Source: Enterococcus wangshanyuanii (GTDB lineage Bacteria > Bacillota > Bacilli > Lactobacillales > Enterococcaceae). Taken from it: a DNA stretch of 64,000 nt. Positions 55,048 to 63,151 of the stretch are shown here, piece after piece (positions within the stretch are counted from its first letter, which is position 1; every line of letters begins with the position of its first letter). A program made the translations under genes and the position numbers. The notes under the pieces were generated by a model. That model had not been told where the DNA came from and did no database searches. It saw only the letters and a list, made by a program, of their open reading frames with translations. Where the stretch lies: contig NZ_CP021874.1 of the NCBI RefSeq assembly GCF_002197645.1, forward strand, positions 1,240,001 to 1,304,000, given 5' to 3'.

Positions 55048-55878
55048 CTATTCTGCTTTTTTTATCGTTCCTTTTTCCCGATCATAAAACTTGATCGCTC
55101 CTTTTTTGCGACGGAAAATCATTAAGCCGATCGCACCGAAAAACAGCACAAGTGACACTAATTGAGAAACTCTGATACTGCCAAATGCATATAGACTATC
55201 TGTCCGCATGCCTTCAATAAAGAAGCGGCCAAATGAATACCAGATAATGTAACCTAAAAATACCTCTCCTTCTTTCAAGAAATTTTTCTTTCTTCTCAAA
55301 AGAACTAAAACAATAAAACCTAAAACATTCCAAATAGACTCGTATAAGAACGTCGGCTGATGATAGGTGCCGTCAATATTCATATTGTCGATGATAAATT
55401 TAGGCAAATGCAGTCCCTCTAAAAAACTGCGTGTTGTTGCTGGACCATATGCTTCATGATTCATGAAATTTCCCCAACGTCCGATAGCCTGAGCTAAAAT
55501 CACACTAGGTGCTGCGATATCCAAAAATGTCCAAGTTGAGATAAACCGATGTCTTGCAAAGAAGAATAACGCCAAACCTCCTCCGATCAAGCCGCCGTAA
55601 ATTGCTAAACCACCATTTCTAGTCAAAATGATTTCTATCGGATTATCTACATAATCCTGCCACTGAAAAATGACATAATACAAACGGGCACCAACGATCG
55701 CACTCGGCAAGCCCCATAACATAAAATCGATCACATCATCTTCTTTTAAACCGACACGAACTGCTTCTCTACTACTTAGCCAAACAGCTAGTACTATTCC
55801 TGATACAATAATAATTGCATACCAGTAAACTGCTATTCCAAAAAGATTGAATGCAACTGGATTTACCTGACCTAACAT
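55048..55878 (-). CDS. lgt: Prolipoprotein diacylglyceryl transferase
   Basis: A 276-residue membrane enzyme with seven helices. The Lgt signature is GRWGNFMNHEAYGPATT near residue 130; HQPTFLYESIWN and FGRFFIEGMRTDSL are also typical. It attaches diacylglycerol to the lipobox cysteine of prolipoproteins. The start is the ATG at 55878 with AAGGAGG upstream; a frame extending to 55968 would run through hairpin module C1. It lies downstream of hprK but separated by modules C1 and C2. Confidence 0.94.
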   Translation of the reverse strand: MLGQVNPVAFNLFGIAVYWYAIIIVSGIVLAVWLSSREAVRVGLKEDDVIDFMLWGLPSAIVGARLYYVIFQWQDYVDNPIEIILTRNGGLAIYGGLIGGGLALFFFARHRFISTWTFLDIAAPSVILAQAIGRWGNFMNHEAYGPATTRSFLEGLHLPKFIIDNMNIDGTYHQPTFLYESIWNVLGFIVLVLLRRKKNFLKEGEVFLGYIIWYSFGRFFIEGMRTDSLYAFGSIRVSQLVSLVLFFGAIGLMIFRRKKGAIKFYDREKGTIKKAE

Positions 55879-55906
55879 TTGGCTACCTCCTTGAATTAAA
55901 AGCTGA

Positions 55907-56003
55907 ACAGGCTCGTATAGCTCTGACTGAAAAATAGGAAAATAAGTTTGTGGCGCTTTTTGACACACACTTAGTTTATCTTTTTTCCGAAGAGCTGGCC
56001 TGT
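55907..56003. repeat. Hairpin module C1, abutting the lgt ribosome binding site
   Basis: The outer stem ACAGGC...AGCTCT pairs with AGAGCT-GGCCTGT; the inner stem GTTTGTG pairs with CACACAC around GCGCTTTTTG. Outer arms match module A1. In the lgt direction the edge reads TGTTCAGCTTTTAATTC and then AAGGAGG. Confidence 0.8.
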
Positions 56004-56028
56004 GAAGCTAGATTGAATTAAAAGCTGA

Positions 56029-56126
56029 AAGAGCTCTTTATACCTCGAATGGAAAATAGGAAAAAATGATTGAGGCGTTCTTTGCCTCACTCACTTTTTT
56101 ATCTTTTTCCCGAGAGATTAGCTCTT
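56029..56126. repeat. Hairpin module C2
   Basis: The outer stem AAGAGCT pairs with AGCTCTT and CTCG with CGAG; the inner stem GATTGAGG pairs with CCTCACTC around CGTTCTTTG. The 17-base linker TTGAATTAAAAGCTGAA precedes both C1 and C2. No peptide linker exists here. Confidence 0.78.
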
Positions 56127-56165
56127 GAAACTAAATTATTTTTAAGATTCGAATATTTTTGTACA

Positions 56166-57104
56166 TTAAACGTTTCCTGAATTTTCTTCGATCAAACGTG
56201 TCAATCGTTCTTCAAATGCTTTCGTCGCATCATAGCCCATTGTTTTCGCACGGAAATTCATCGCAGCTACTTCAATGATGATCGCAACATTTCGACCTGT
56301 TTTTACAGGGATACGAATCTGTGGGACATCCACATTAGCAATCTCGATCATGGCATCATCTGAACCTAAGCGATCATATTTTTTATCCTTCTCCCACGCT
56401 TCTAGATACACAACCAGTTGAACCTGCATAAAGCCACGAACAGCACTGGCACCGAATAAATTCATTACATCAATGATCCCAATGCCGCGGATCTCGATTA
56501 GATGCTGCAGTATTTTTGGCGGCTCACCGATCACTGTCAGCTCATCCTGCTGATAGACGTCGACCCGATCATCTGCGATCAAGCGATGTCCACGTTTGAT
56601 CAATTCTAATGCCGTTTCGCTCTTGCCGATGCCGCTATCACCTTGGATCAATACACCTAAACCATACACATCGACTAATACACCATGGATACTGCTTCTC
56701 ACAGCTAAACGACCATCCAGATAACTGGAAATTTCACCCAATAATCGTGACGTCGAGATCGGTGAACGTAATACAGCTAACCCTTTTTCTTTCGCAGCCT
56801 GCACCATTTCTTCCGGAGCTTCTAATCCTCTAGAAATAATGAAGGCCGGCGTATCTTTCTCACATAAACGACGCATGACCATTAAGCGTTCTTCCGGCAT
56901 CATCCGCTCAGCAAAGGTGATTTCTTTACTGCCGAATAATTGTAAGCGATTATGGGGATAATAATTAAAGTAACCAGTCAATTCTAAACCAGGACGTGAA
57001 ATATCTCCTGTTGTGATCTCTCTATTTAAACTTTCTTCATCGCCATAAACGACTTCTAAAGAAAGCTTTTCTACCAGTTGATGAATTTTTACAACTTCTT
57101 CCAT
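56166..57104 (-). CDS. hprK: HPr kinase/phosphorylase
   Basis: A 312-residue bifunctional enzyme. The N-terminal domain (1-130) precedes the kinase domain, with P-loop [29 protein letters not shown] and the signature region [20 protein letters not shown]. It phosphorylates HPr at Ser46 in response to glycolytic intermediates and removes that phosphate, setting CcpA activity. I prefer the ATG at 57104, nine bases from AAGGG, over the one at 57113. Confidence 0.95.
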   Translation of the reverse strand: MEEVVKIHQLVEKLSLEVVYGDEESLNREITTGDISRPGLELTGYFNYYPHNRLQLFGSKEITFAERMMPEERLMVMRRLCEKDTPAFIISRGLEAPEEMVQAAKEKGLAVLRSPISTSRLLGEISSYLDGRLAVRSSIHGVLVDVYGLGVLIQGDSGIGKSETALELIKRGHRLIADDRVDVYQQDELTVIGEPPKILQHLIEIRGIGIIDVMNLFGASAVRGFMQVQLVVYLEAWEKDKKYDRLGSDDAMIEIANVDVPQIRIPVKTGRNVAIIIEVAAMNFRAKTMGYDATKAFEERLTRLIEENSGNV

Positions 57105-57305
57105 CTTCGTCATCCCTTCTTGTTCTCTACTCGTTTCATTTTATCATTTCGAGCAGGAAGTTACTAGCCATTAACAAGCAAGATTGTCCCTATTTGTTTT
57201 ACACCATAAAGCAGCTTAGATCTGCTCATTGACTATCAACGATTAATTTGTATACTTAACTTGTATACCATCCATCAGCCAAAAAAATATGGGATGTGAG
57301 CCAGT

Positions 57306-58274
57306 ATGAACGATACTTTGAAGAATCAGGCAAAGGAATTGCCACTTACGCCTGGTGTTTATTTAATGCAGGATAAACATGGAGACATCATCTATGTTGG
57401 CAAAGCAAAAAAATTACGCGAACGAGTCAGCAGTTACTTTATCAAAAATAAACAGCATTCTAAAAAAACATTGCGGATGATCCAACAATTGACAAGCTTT
57501 TATACGATCGATGTTCCAACTGAACTTGATGCTCTCTTATTAGAATGCGAGCTGATCCAAACTCATCGCCCCATTTATAACCGTCAGATGAACACATTCG
57601 AAAAGTATAAATATTTTGAGATCAATATAGAAGATAACGATATCCAACTCAATATCTTACCGGCTCCAACAGAAAAAAATTGCTTTGGCCCTTTCTCTAT
57701 CCATAGAAAGCTTGATCAAGTGAAGCAAATTTTAGAAGAACTATACGGATTAAATAAAAATAATTATTGGCATCAAACCTTTTCGGATCAGTCAACAATT
57801 ACTTTAGATAGAGACGTGATCATTAGAGAGCTGCTTGAAGCCTTTACTTTGAACGGTCGACAACCACAAAAGAGACTGGAAACAAACATGCTATTAGCTT
57901 CTGAGAATTTCTCATTTGAACGTGCTGGAAAAATGCATGAAGAATGGCAATTTCTAACTCGCTTTTTCAACCAAAATAAAAAGCTGATCCTCGCCAGCCA
58001 AACAGACTGGCAGCTGCTTTGGCTACCATATGATTCAAAAATAAAATATTATTTAATCTATCAAGGATTGGTCATCAGTAGTCGGATTTATACAAAACAG
58101 ACGTTTCATAAATATACTGCGGCAGAACTAGCTCAAAAAATACTGCCTAAATCAAAACCGCCACACTTCAAACAATTTTCAAAAGACCAAGTCGATTTTA
58201 TCAATATTTTATATAGCTATATCAATCAGCATAACGAATGCCGATTAATTGATTTGAATGATCCATTTGCATAA
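57306..58274 (+). CDS. UvrC N-terminal-like GIY-YIG protein
   Basis: A 322-residue protein. The GIY-YIG nuclease domain (about 12-95: LPLTPGVYLMQDKHGDIIYV, GKAKKLRERVSSYF) has the conserved Tyr, Arg and Glu positions. A UvrB-contacting UVR-like segment (ASENFSFERAGKMHEEWQFL) is near 200. The C-terminal RNase H-like and HhH domains of UvrC, needed for the 5' cut, are absent, as in Cho. It may make the 3' incision or process other branched DNA. It is a single gene ending in a terminator. DNA repair is likely; the exact role is not known. Confidence 0.75.
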   Translation: MNDTLKNQAKELPLTPGVYLMQDKHGDIIYVGKAKKLRERVSSYFIKNKQHSKKTLRMIQQLTSFYTIDVPTELDALLLECELIQTHRPIYNRQMNTFEKYKYFEINIEDNDIQLNILPAPTEKNCFGPFSIHRKLDQVKQILEELYGLNKNNYWHQTFSDQSTITLDRDVIIRELLEAFTLNGRQPQKRLETNMLLASENFSFERAGKMHEEWQFLTRFFNQNKKLILASQTDWQLLWLPYDSKIKYYLIYQGLVISSRIYTKQTFHKYTAAELAQKILPKSKPPHFKQFSKDQVDFINILYSYINQHNECRLIDLNDPFA

Positions 58275-58322
58275 AAAAAGGATAAAACCAAACGAAAGTC
58301 GTCTGAGTTTTATCCTTTTTTA
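58273..58322. terminator. Bidirectional terminator, GIY-YIG gene / liaZ
   Basis: AAAAAAAGGATAAAAC (58273-58288) pairs with GTTTTATCCTTTTTT (58307-58321); it overlaps the ends of both genes. Confidence 0.83.
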
Positions 58323-58675
58323 CTATATTTATCTAAGTTGCGTTCACTAACGATTGCATTGACTAATGACATGATCACTGCCATTAAAATCGCTGCACCA
58401 AAACTTGAAAAACCAAAGTTCATTTCTCCTACAAAAGAGGAGGTCATTTTTAACATCGCTGCGTTTACAACAAAACTGAATAACCCAAAGGTAAGCAGTG
58501 TAAACGGCAATGACAAAATCGTTAGAACTGGTTTTACCAGCATGTTCAAAACAGAAAGTACAAAGGCCGCAATGATTGCCATGCCAATACTTCTTACAAA
58601 AATCATGTTAGGAAACATCACTGAGAGTGACACAAAGGTCAACGTATTAACAACTAAACGTTGAAAGTATGTCAT
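58310..58675 (-). CDS. liaZ: LiaZ: four-helix phage-holin-family membrane protein (YvlD-like)
   Basis: A 121-residue protein with four membrane helices matching the 4TMS phage holin / YvlD family (SVLNMLVKPVLTILSLPFTL, then LLTFGLFSFVVNAAML). The ATG shares one base with the stop of the PspC-like gene. The order DUF4097, PspC, holin-family equals enterococcal liaXYZ and B. subtilis yvlBCD. In enterococci this operon responds to daptomycin and antimicrobial peptides through LiaR. Confidence 0.8.
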   Translation of the reverse strand: MTYFQRLVVNTLTFVSLSVMFPNMIFVRSIGMAIIAAFVLSVLNMLVKPVLTILSLPFTLLTFGLFSFVVNAAMLKMTSSFVGEMNFGFSSFGAAILMAVIMSLVNAIVSERNLDKYSKKG

Positions 58676-59007
58676 TAGAAGTCACTCCAGTCATCATCAT
58701 CCACTTTTTCAGCATTTTTTCTTGGTTTTTGTCCGTTTGCATATGGATTTGGATTACGAGTATTACGATTATAAGGGTTTTGATGTCCGTATCCGCCTTG
58801 ATTATTACGTCTTCCAGAAGGAAGTAGGACAGCTAATGCGATATAAAGTAAAAAGCCGGGGAATCCTGCTGAGAATATTGCAAGAATCACATAAATCACA
58901 CGAACGATCGTTGGATCTACACCGATCCATTCTGCAATCCCCGCTAAACTTCCTGTTAATACTACGTTATTAGAAGATTTCGTCAATGGTCTTTTCATTT
59001 TTTTCAC
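58675..59007 (-). CDS. liaY: LiaY: PspC-domain protein
   Basis: A 110-residue protein. The PspC domain (residues 5-65: SSNNVVLTGSLAGIAEWIGV, then a helix of about 20 hydrophobic residues) precedes an Asn/Pro/Tyr-rich tail and an acidic end. The second gene of the liaXYZ unit, it is proposed to sit in the membrane beside LiaZ. It is separated from liaX by 159 bases of non-coding DNA. Confidence 0.82.
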   Translation of the reverse strand: MKKMKRPLTKSSNNVVLTGSLAGIAEWIGVDPTIVRVIYVILAIFSAGFPGFLLYIALAVLLPSGRRNNQGGYGHQNPYNRNTRNPNPYANGQKPRKNAEKVDDDDWSDF

Positions 59008-59166
59008 CTCTCATCTTTATGATTTTACAATAGAATGGATGAAGAATCACCCTTTTTTTCTTTTTATTTGAATAATGGTCGAGAAAGTAGCCAAGTTCCT
59101 TTGCCCTATCATCTCAACCATTACCCAAATCTATCGATTACTCACACTGGTCAATGATTCTACTAT

Positions 59167-60765
59167 TTATTTATCTGTATCTTTTAAATAAATATTTCCT
59201 GTTGTTGTAGAAGCATTGATTTGTGCCATATTTTCATCATTCAAGCGTCTGAATTGTAATAATTGATTGGTTCTTTCCTTTTTCTCACGGATAACGTCAT
59301 ATTCACTTAAACGGCTATTGATGCTGCCTAAGCTTGTTTTGACCGTTCCTTCGATACCAAGTTCTTTTGGTAAAGCAATTTTTACGTTTCCGTTAACAGA
59401 ACTTGCTTCAACTTTTCGTAATGTATTTTCTTTTGCAGTAATGCGCACATCTCCATTGATCAATGATACAGCCACTGTTTGCGGAGTTGCAGCAATTGTT
59501 ACTGTTCCGTTAACTGTTTCGATGATATTGTCTAGGATTTCTCCATCTAAGACCTTGATATCTCCGTTTACCCCTTCGATTTCAAGCATTGTTGCATCAA
59601 TTTCGTTGAATGTGATCGAGCCATTTGTTGATTTTGCATAAACATCTTTTGCTTTCAATGATTCAACAAGAACGTTCCCGTTCAGCAATTTAATTGATAC
59701 GTGATCAAAGGTGCGTTCTGGTAAATAGAAAACTAAATCTGCACGAACACGTTTATTCGGGATCTGGAAGGAAATGACTTCGTCGTCTACATCGATTTGG
59801 CTTCTTTCTAGGAATGCTTCTAATGGTGTTTCTGCATCCATCTTGCCATATAATTTAATTTTCCCTTCTACTTTAACGTCTGGTTTATCCCAAGTTTTGA
59901 AAACAATATTTCCGTTTGCTACTTTGACATCGATCAAACTTGCAAGTGGTGATGGATAGTTAAATTCATGATCAAATTTTGTCGTTGCAACACCTGGAAC
60001 TTTAAAACTCACGTCTTTCCATTCCATATTGTCATTCATCGTTTCGCTAAAAGAATTAAAGGTCTTTTTAAGGAATGAGCCTAATTGAGAACCGGCTTCA
60101 CTCATTTTTTCACCCACCTGATTGATCGTATCAGTGGCTTGTTCTTTCCAGTCATCAGGAATATCAAACTTAGAAGCGACACGATCTTTTGTTTCTGACC
60201 ATTGTTCTTTGCGAATATTTTTTAATTCTGCTTCTAATCTAATTTTTTCTTGGTTTCTTTCGTCTAAAGAATCTTCTAACTCTTTGATTTCAGTTTCTAA
60301 TGACGTTCTTAACTCTAAATCTTCATTTGTTAATTCACTAAGCTCTTCTTTGGTGTTCAATTCCATCAATTTTTCTTGTGCTTCTTTGATTTCCTCTTTC
60401 ACACCAGCGATTTCAGCATTGATTTCGTCTAATTCTACAGATGCTCGATTCGCTTCTGTTGCAAGATCATCAAGAATTTTTTCTAATCGTTCCCGATCTT
60501 CTGCTTCTTTTGCTTGTACATCTTCATCTGAAACTTCAGGTTCGATGCTCTCATCTGCATTTTGCTCTAACTTATCTACTAAATCTACGACTTTATCATT
60601 TTCTTTTGAGTCAACAGTTGCACCAGTTACGTTTACTTGATCGGCCGCTTTTTTGATTTGTTTCTCATCTTTTTCAGTTGCCATATTTTCTAATAAGACT
60701 AAAGCTTCTTCAGAAGACAGGATGCCTTTTTTAACTAAGTCTAATACTCTTTCTCTTTCTTTCAT
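59167..60765 (-). CDS. liaX: LiaX: DUF4097 protein of the envelope stress response
   Basis: A 532-residue protein. An N-terminal helix-rich head (MKERERVLDLVKKGILSSEE) and a long Glu/Lys-rich coiled coil (about 85-190) precede a C-terminal DUF4097 beta-helix-like domain (about 255-530) with repeating strands such as NGNVLVESLKAKDVYAKSTN. E. faecalis LiaX has the same length and layout; its N-terminal part senses daptomycin and peptides, and its C-terminal part restrains the response. The start is the ATG at 60765, with AAGGAGG upstream. The first gene of liaXYZ. Confidence 0.88.
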   Translation of the reverse strand: MKERERVLDLVKKGILSSEEALVLLENMATEKDEKQIKKAADQVNVTGATVDSKENDKVVDLVDKLEQNADESIEPEVSDEDVQAKEAEDRERLEKILDDLATEANRASVELDEINAEIAGVKEEIKEAQEKLMELNTKEELSELTNEDLELRTSLETEIKELEDSLDERNQEKIRLEAELKNIRKEQWSETKDRVASKFDIPDDWKEQATDTINQVGEKMSEAGSQLGSFLKKTFNSFSETMNDNMEWKDVSFKVPGVATTKFDHEFNYPSPLASLIDVKVANGNIVFKTWDKPDVKVEGKIKLYGKMDAETPLEAFLERSQIDVDDEVISFQIPNKRVRADLVFYLPERTFDHVSIKLLNGNVLVESLKAKDVYAKSTNGSITFNEIDATMLEIEGVNGDIKVLDGEILDNIIETVNGTVTIAATPQTVAVSLINGDVRITAKENTLRKVEASSVNGNVKIALPKELGIEGTVKTSLGSINSRLSEYDVIREKKERTNQLLQFRRLNDENMAQINASTTTGNIYLKDTDK

Positions 60766-60819
60766 GGAAATTGCCTCCTTAGCAAATTTTTCACCCAAGG
60801 GTGTTTTCCTTATGTACCT

Positions 60820-60884
60820 ATTATGCCTTCTTTTTAATTATTTGTCATAGGACTTAAGAATGAATTTTCGATAGTCCTCAAGTG
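60820..60884 (-). promoter_or_regulatory. liaX promoter with candidate LiaR site
   Basis: On the minus strand ATGACA (60843-60848), a 17-bp spacer and CATAAT (60820-60825). Directly upstream, 60849-60884 has two related words, AGGACTTAAG and AGTCCTCAAG, in the position of an activator site. Assignment to LiaR is inference from context. Confidence 0.6.
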
Positions 60885-60963
60885 CAACGATTTCTTTCTA
60901 TTATTTATACGTCCCTTACTTATAAGTATATTATAGGTAGAAATTGAACGATAAGCATAAAAG

Positions 60964-60999
60964 AAAACCTGAATCAACGTTGCATTGATTCAGGCTTTC
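60964..60999 (-). terminator. Terminator of the deo operon
   Basis: CCTGAATCAA (60968-60977) pairs with TTGATTCAGG (60985-60994); T residues follow on the minus strand, 45 bases past pdp. Confidence 0.85.
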
Positions 61000-61038
61000 T
61001 TTTTATAAACATGCGCGTCTTATTTGATCTCCTATAGA

Positions 61039-62340
61039 CTAGGAATGGATCTCTCTATAAATCAATTTACTTTCTGGAATATCATTACCGATACGGATAT
61101 TTTCTTTGATCATCCTTTCAACATCGGTGACATCTTTTTGATTGGCAAAAATCGTAACTAGAGATTCTCCTTGTTTAACTGGATCTCCTACTTTTTTACG
61201 TAAAACTAGTCCAACAGCTAAATCAATATCATCCTCTTTCGTTTCTCGTCCAGCTCCTAGTTTCATTGCTGCAACCCCGATATTATCTGCCACGATTTCA
61301 GAAACAAACCCATCTTCATCAGCGAAAACTTCAAATTCATACTCTGCTTGTGGTAATTTCTCTGGATCTTCGATCCAACTAGGATCTCCGCCCTGATTTT
61401 TAATGAATTGCTTGAATTTAGTAAGTGCTGAACCGTCTTCGATAACTCCTTTCAGCATTTCTCTTGCTTCTACTAAGGAATCCGTTTTGCCGGCAAGTAC
61501 GACCATCTGACTACCTAAGGTCAATACTAATTCTGTCAAATCCTCTGGACCATTGCCTTCCAGTGTATCAATCGCTTCTTTAACTTCTAGTGAATTGCCG
61601 ATCGCATTACCTAAAGGTTGAGACATATCTGAAATGATTGCCATTGTATTTCGTCCAACTAAATTGCCGATACGAACCATTGCTGAGGCAAGTTCTGCTG
61701 CTTCTTCTTCGGTCTTCATGAAAGCTCCTGCCCCCGTCTTGACATCCAAAACAATGGCATCTGCACCTGCAGCGATTTTTTTACTCATAATTGAGCTGGC
61801 AATCAAAGGAATCGAACTAACAGTTGCTGTAACATCTCTTAGAGCATATAATTTTTTGTCTGCTGGTGTTAGATTTCCGGATTGCCCGATCACAGAAATT
61901 TTATCACGATTGACCATTTCAATAAATTCTTGGTCAGTCAATTCTACGTGGAATCCAGAAAAGGCTTCTAATTTATCGATCGTACCGCCTGTATGTCCCA
62001 AACCACGACCTGACATTTTAGCAAAAGGAATATCTAACGCCGCAACTAACGGTGCTAGTACTAAGGTCGTTGTATCGCCAACGCCACCTGTAGAATGCTT
62101 ATCGACTTTGATTCCATCGATATTCGATAAATCGATCACATCACCTGAAGCGACCATCGCCAAAGTCAAATTGGCCCGTTCTTCATCTGACATATCCTGA
62201 AAATAGATTGCCATAAGAAAAGCACTTGCCTGGTAATCAGGAATCGTACCGTTTGTGTAGCCGTTAACAAAAAATTCGATTTCTTGCTTGCTCAGCTCTT
62301 TGCCATTTCTTTTCTTTTCAATAATATCTACCATTCTCAT
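61039..62340 (-). CDS. pdp: Pyrimidine-nucleoside phosphorylase
   Basis: A 433-residue enzyme of the thymidine/pyrimidine phosphorylase family. The substrate-binding signature is [34 protein letters not shown] binds phosphate. The C-terminal domain (about 345-430) is the family's alpha/beta hammerhead. It cleaves uridine, deoxyuridine and thymidine with phosphate. It is the last gene of deoR-deoC-pdp: the sugar phosphate goes, after mutase action, to DeoC. Confidence 0.93.
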   Translation of the reverse strand: MRMVDIIEKKRNGKELSKQEIEFFVNGYTNGTIPDYQASAFLMAIYFQDMSDEERANLTLAMVASGDVIDLSNIDGIKVDKHSTGGVGDTTTLVLAPLVAALDIPFAKMSGRGLGHTGGTIDKLEAFSGFHVELTDQEFIEMVNRDKISVIGQSGNLTPADKKLYALRDVTATVSSIPLIASSIMSKKIAAGADAIVLDVKTGAGAFMKTEEEAAELASAMVRIGNLVGRNTMAIISDMSQPLGNAIGNSLEVKEAIDTLEGNGPEDLTELVLTLGSQMVVLAGKTDSLVEAREMLKGVIEDGSALTKFKQFIKNQGGDPSWIEDPEKLPQAEYEFEVFADEDGFVSEIVADNIGVAAMKLGAGRETKEDDIDLAVGLVLRKKVGDPVKQGESLVTIFANQKDVTDVERMIKENIRIGNDIPESKLIYREIHS

Positions 62341-62377
62341 AGCTAAACTGCCTCACTTTCTTATTTATTTTCTTGTT

Positions 62378-63049
62378 TTAGTAACCATCTGTTGTATTTT
62401 CGATTGTTGCATCAACGATTGCAACACTAGAGCTAGCTCCGATTCTTGATGCGCCTGCATGGATCATTGCTTTTGTATCTTCAGCAGTTCGGACACCGCC
62501 GGAAGCTTTGACCCCGATATCAGGACCCACAGTTTTACGCATTAAAGCAATATCTTTTACGGTAGCTCCACCTGTTGAAAAACCAGTGGAAGTCTTGACA
62601 AAATCAGCACCTGCTTGAACTGCCAAGTTTGAAGCTGTAACGATTTCTCTATCAGTCAAAAGACAGGTTTCCAAGATGACTTTGACAAGTGCTCTTCCTT
62701 TGGCAGCTTCAACAACACCTTGAATATCTTTCAGCACAGTCTCTTCATCACCGGATTTCAATGCGCCTACATTGATCACCATATCAATTTCTGTCGCACC
62801 GTTTTTGATTGCATCATCTGTTTCAAAAGCTTTGACACTAGTCGTATTCGCGCCCAATGGAAATCCAATCACAGTACATACCTCAACAGATGTTCCAGTT
62901 AATTCTTTACTTGCCAACGCCACCCAATATGGATTAACACAGACAGAAGCAAAGTCATATTTCTTTGCTTCTTCAATGAGAGTCAGTAAGGCTTCTTCAT
63001 TTGCCTCAGGTTTCAATAATGTGTGGTCGATCATTTTGTTTACGTTCAT
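62378..63049 (-). CDS. deoC: Deoxyribose-phosphate aldolase
   Basis: A 223-residue class I aldolase. The Schiff-base lysine is in [15 protein letters not shown] and the second lysine in [24 protein letters not shown] opens the protein. It splits deoxyribose-5-phosphate to acetaldehyde and glyceraldehyde-3-phosphate. It follows the DeoR-type regulator, with operator-like repeats between them, and precedes pdp. Confidence 0.95.
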   Translation of the reverse strand: MNVNKMIDHTLLKPEANEEALLTLIEEAKKYDFASVCVNPYWVALASKELTGTSVEVCTVIGFPLGANTTSVKAFETDDAIKNGATEIDMVINVGALKSGDEETVLKDIQGVVEAAKGRALVKVILETCLLTDREIVTASNLAVQAGADFVKTSTGFSTGGATVKDIALMRKTVGPDIGVKASGGVRTAEDTKAMIHAGASRIGASSSVAIVDATIENTTDGY

Positions 63050-63065
63050 CGTCTTCTCCTTATTA

Positions 63066-63098
63066 GAAATTCCGTTCTATAATAACGAAATTTCGTTC
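63066..63098. promoter_or_regulatory. Operator-like repeats before deoC
   Basis: GAAATTCCGTTC (63066-63077) and GAAATTTCGTTC (63087-63098) are direct copies 21 bases apart (two helical turns). The second contains the perfect palindrome AACGAAATTTCGTT (63084-63097). They fit binding by the adjacent DeoR-type regulator. Confidence 0.65.
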
Positions 63099-63117
63099 AT
63101 TCATAAAATTTATAAAA

Positions 63118-63140
63118 GAGTAGAAAAGCTGCTTCTACTC
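63118..63140 (-). terminator. Hairpin after the DeoR-type gene
   Basis: GAGTAGAA (63118-63125) pairs with TTCTACTC (63133-63140), then TTTTATAAATTTT on the minus strand. It may partly end deoR transcripts, leaving deoC-pdp to their own promoter. Confidence 0.6.
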
Positions 63141-63151
63141 ACCTATCTTAC

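Noticed and set aside
55879..55968. Thirty extra N-terminal residues of Lgt
   Set aside because: They would be encoded by hairpin module C1; AAGGAGG directly precedes the ATG at 55878, and the family begins there.
59167..60798. Plus-strand frames of over 100 codons opposite liaX
   Set aside because: They mirror the Glu/Lys-rich coiled coil and beta strands of LiaX and have no initiation signals.
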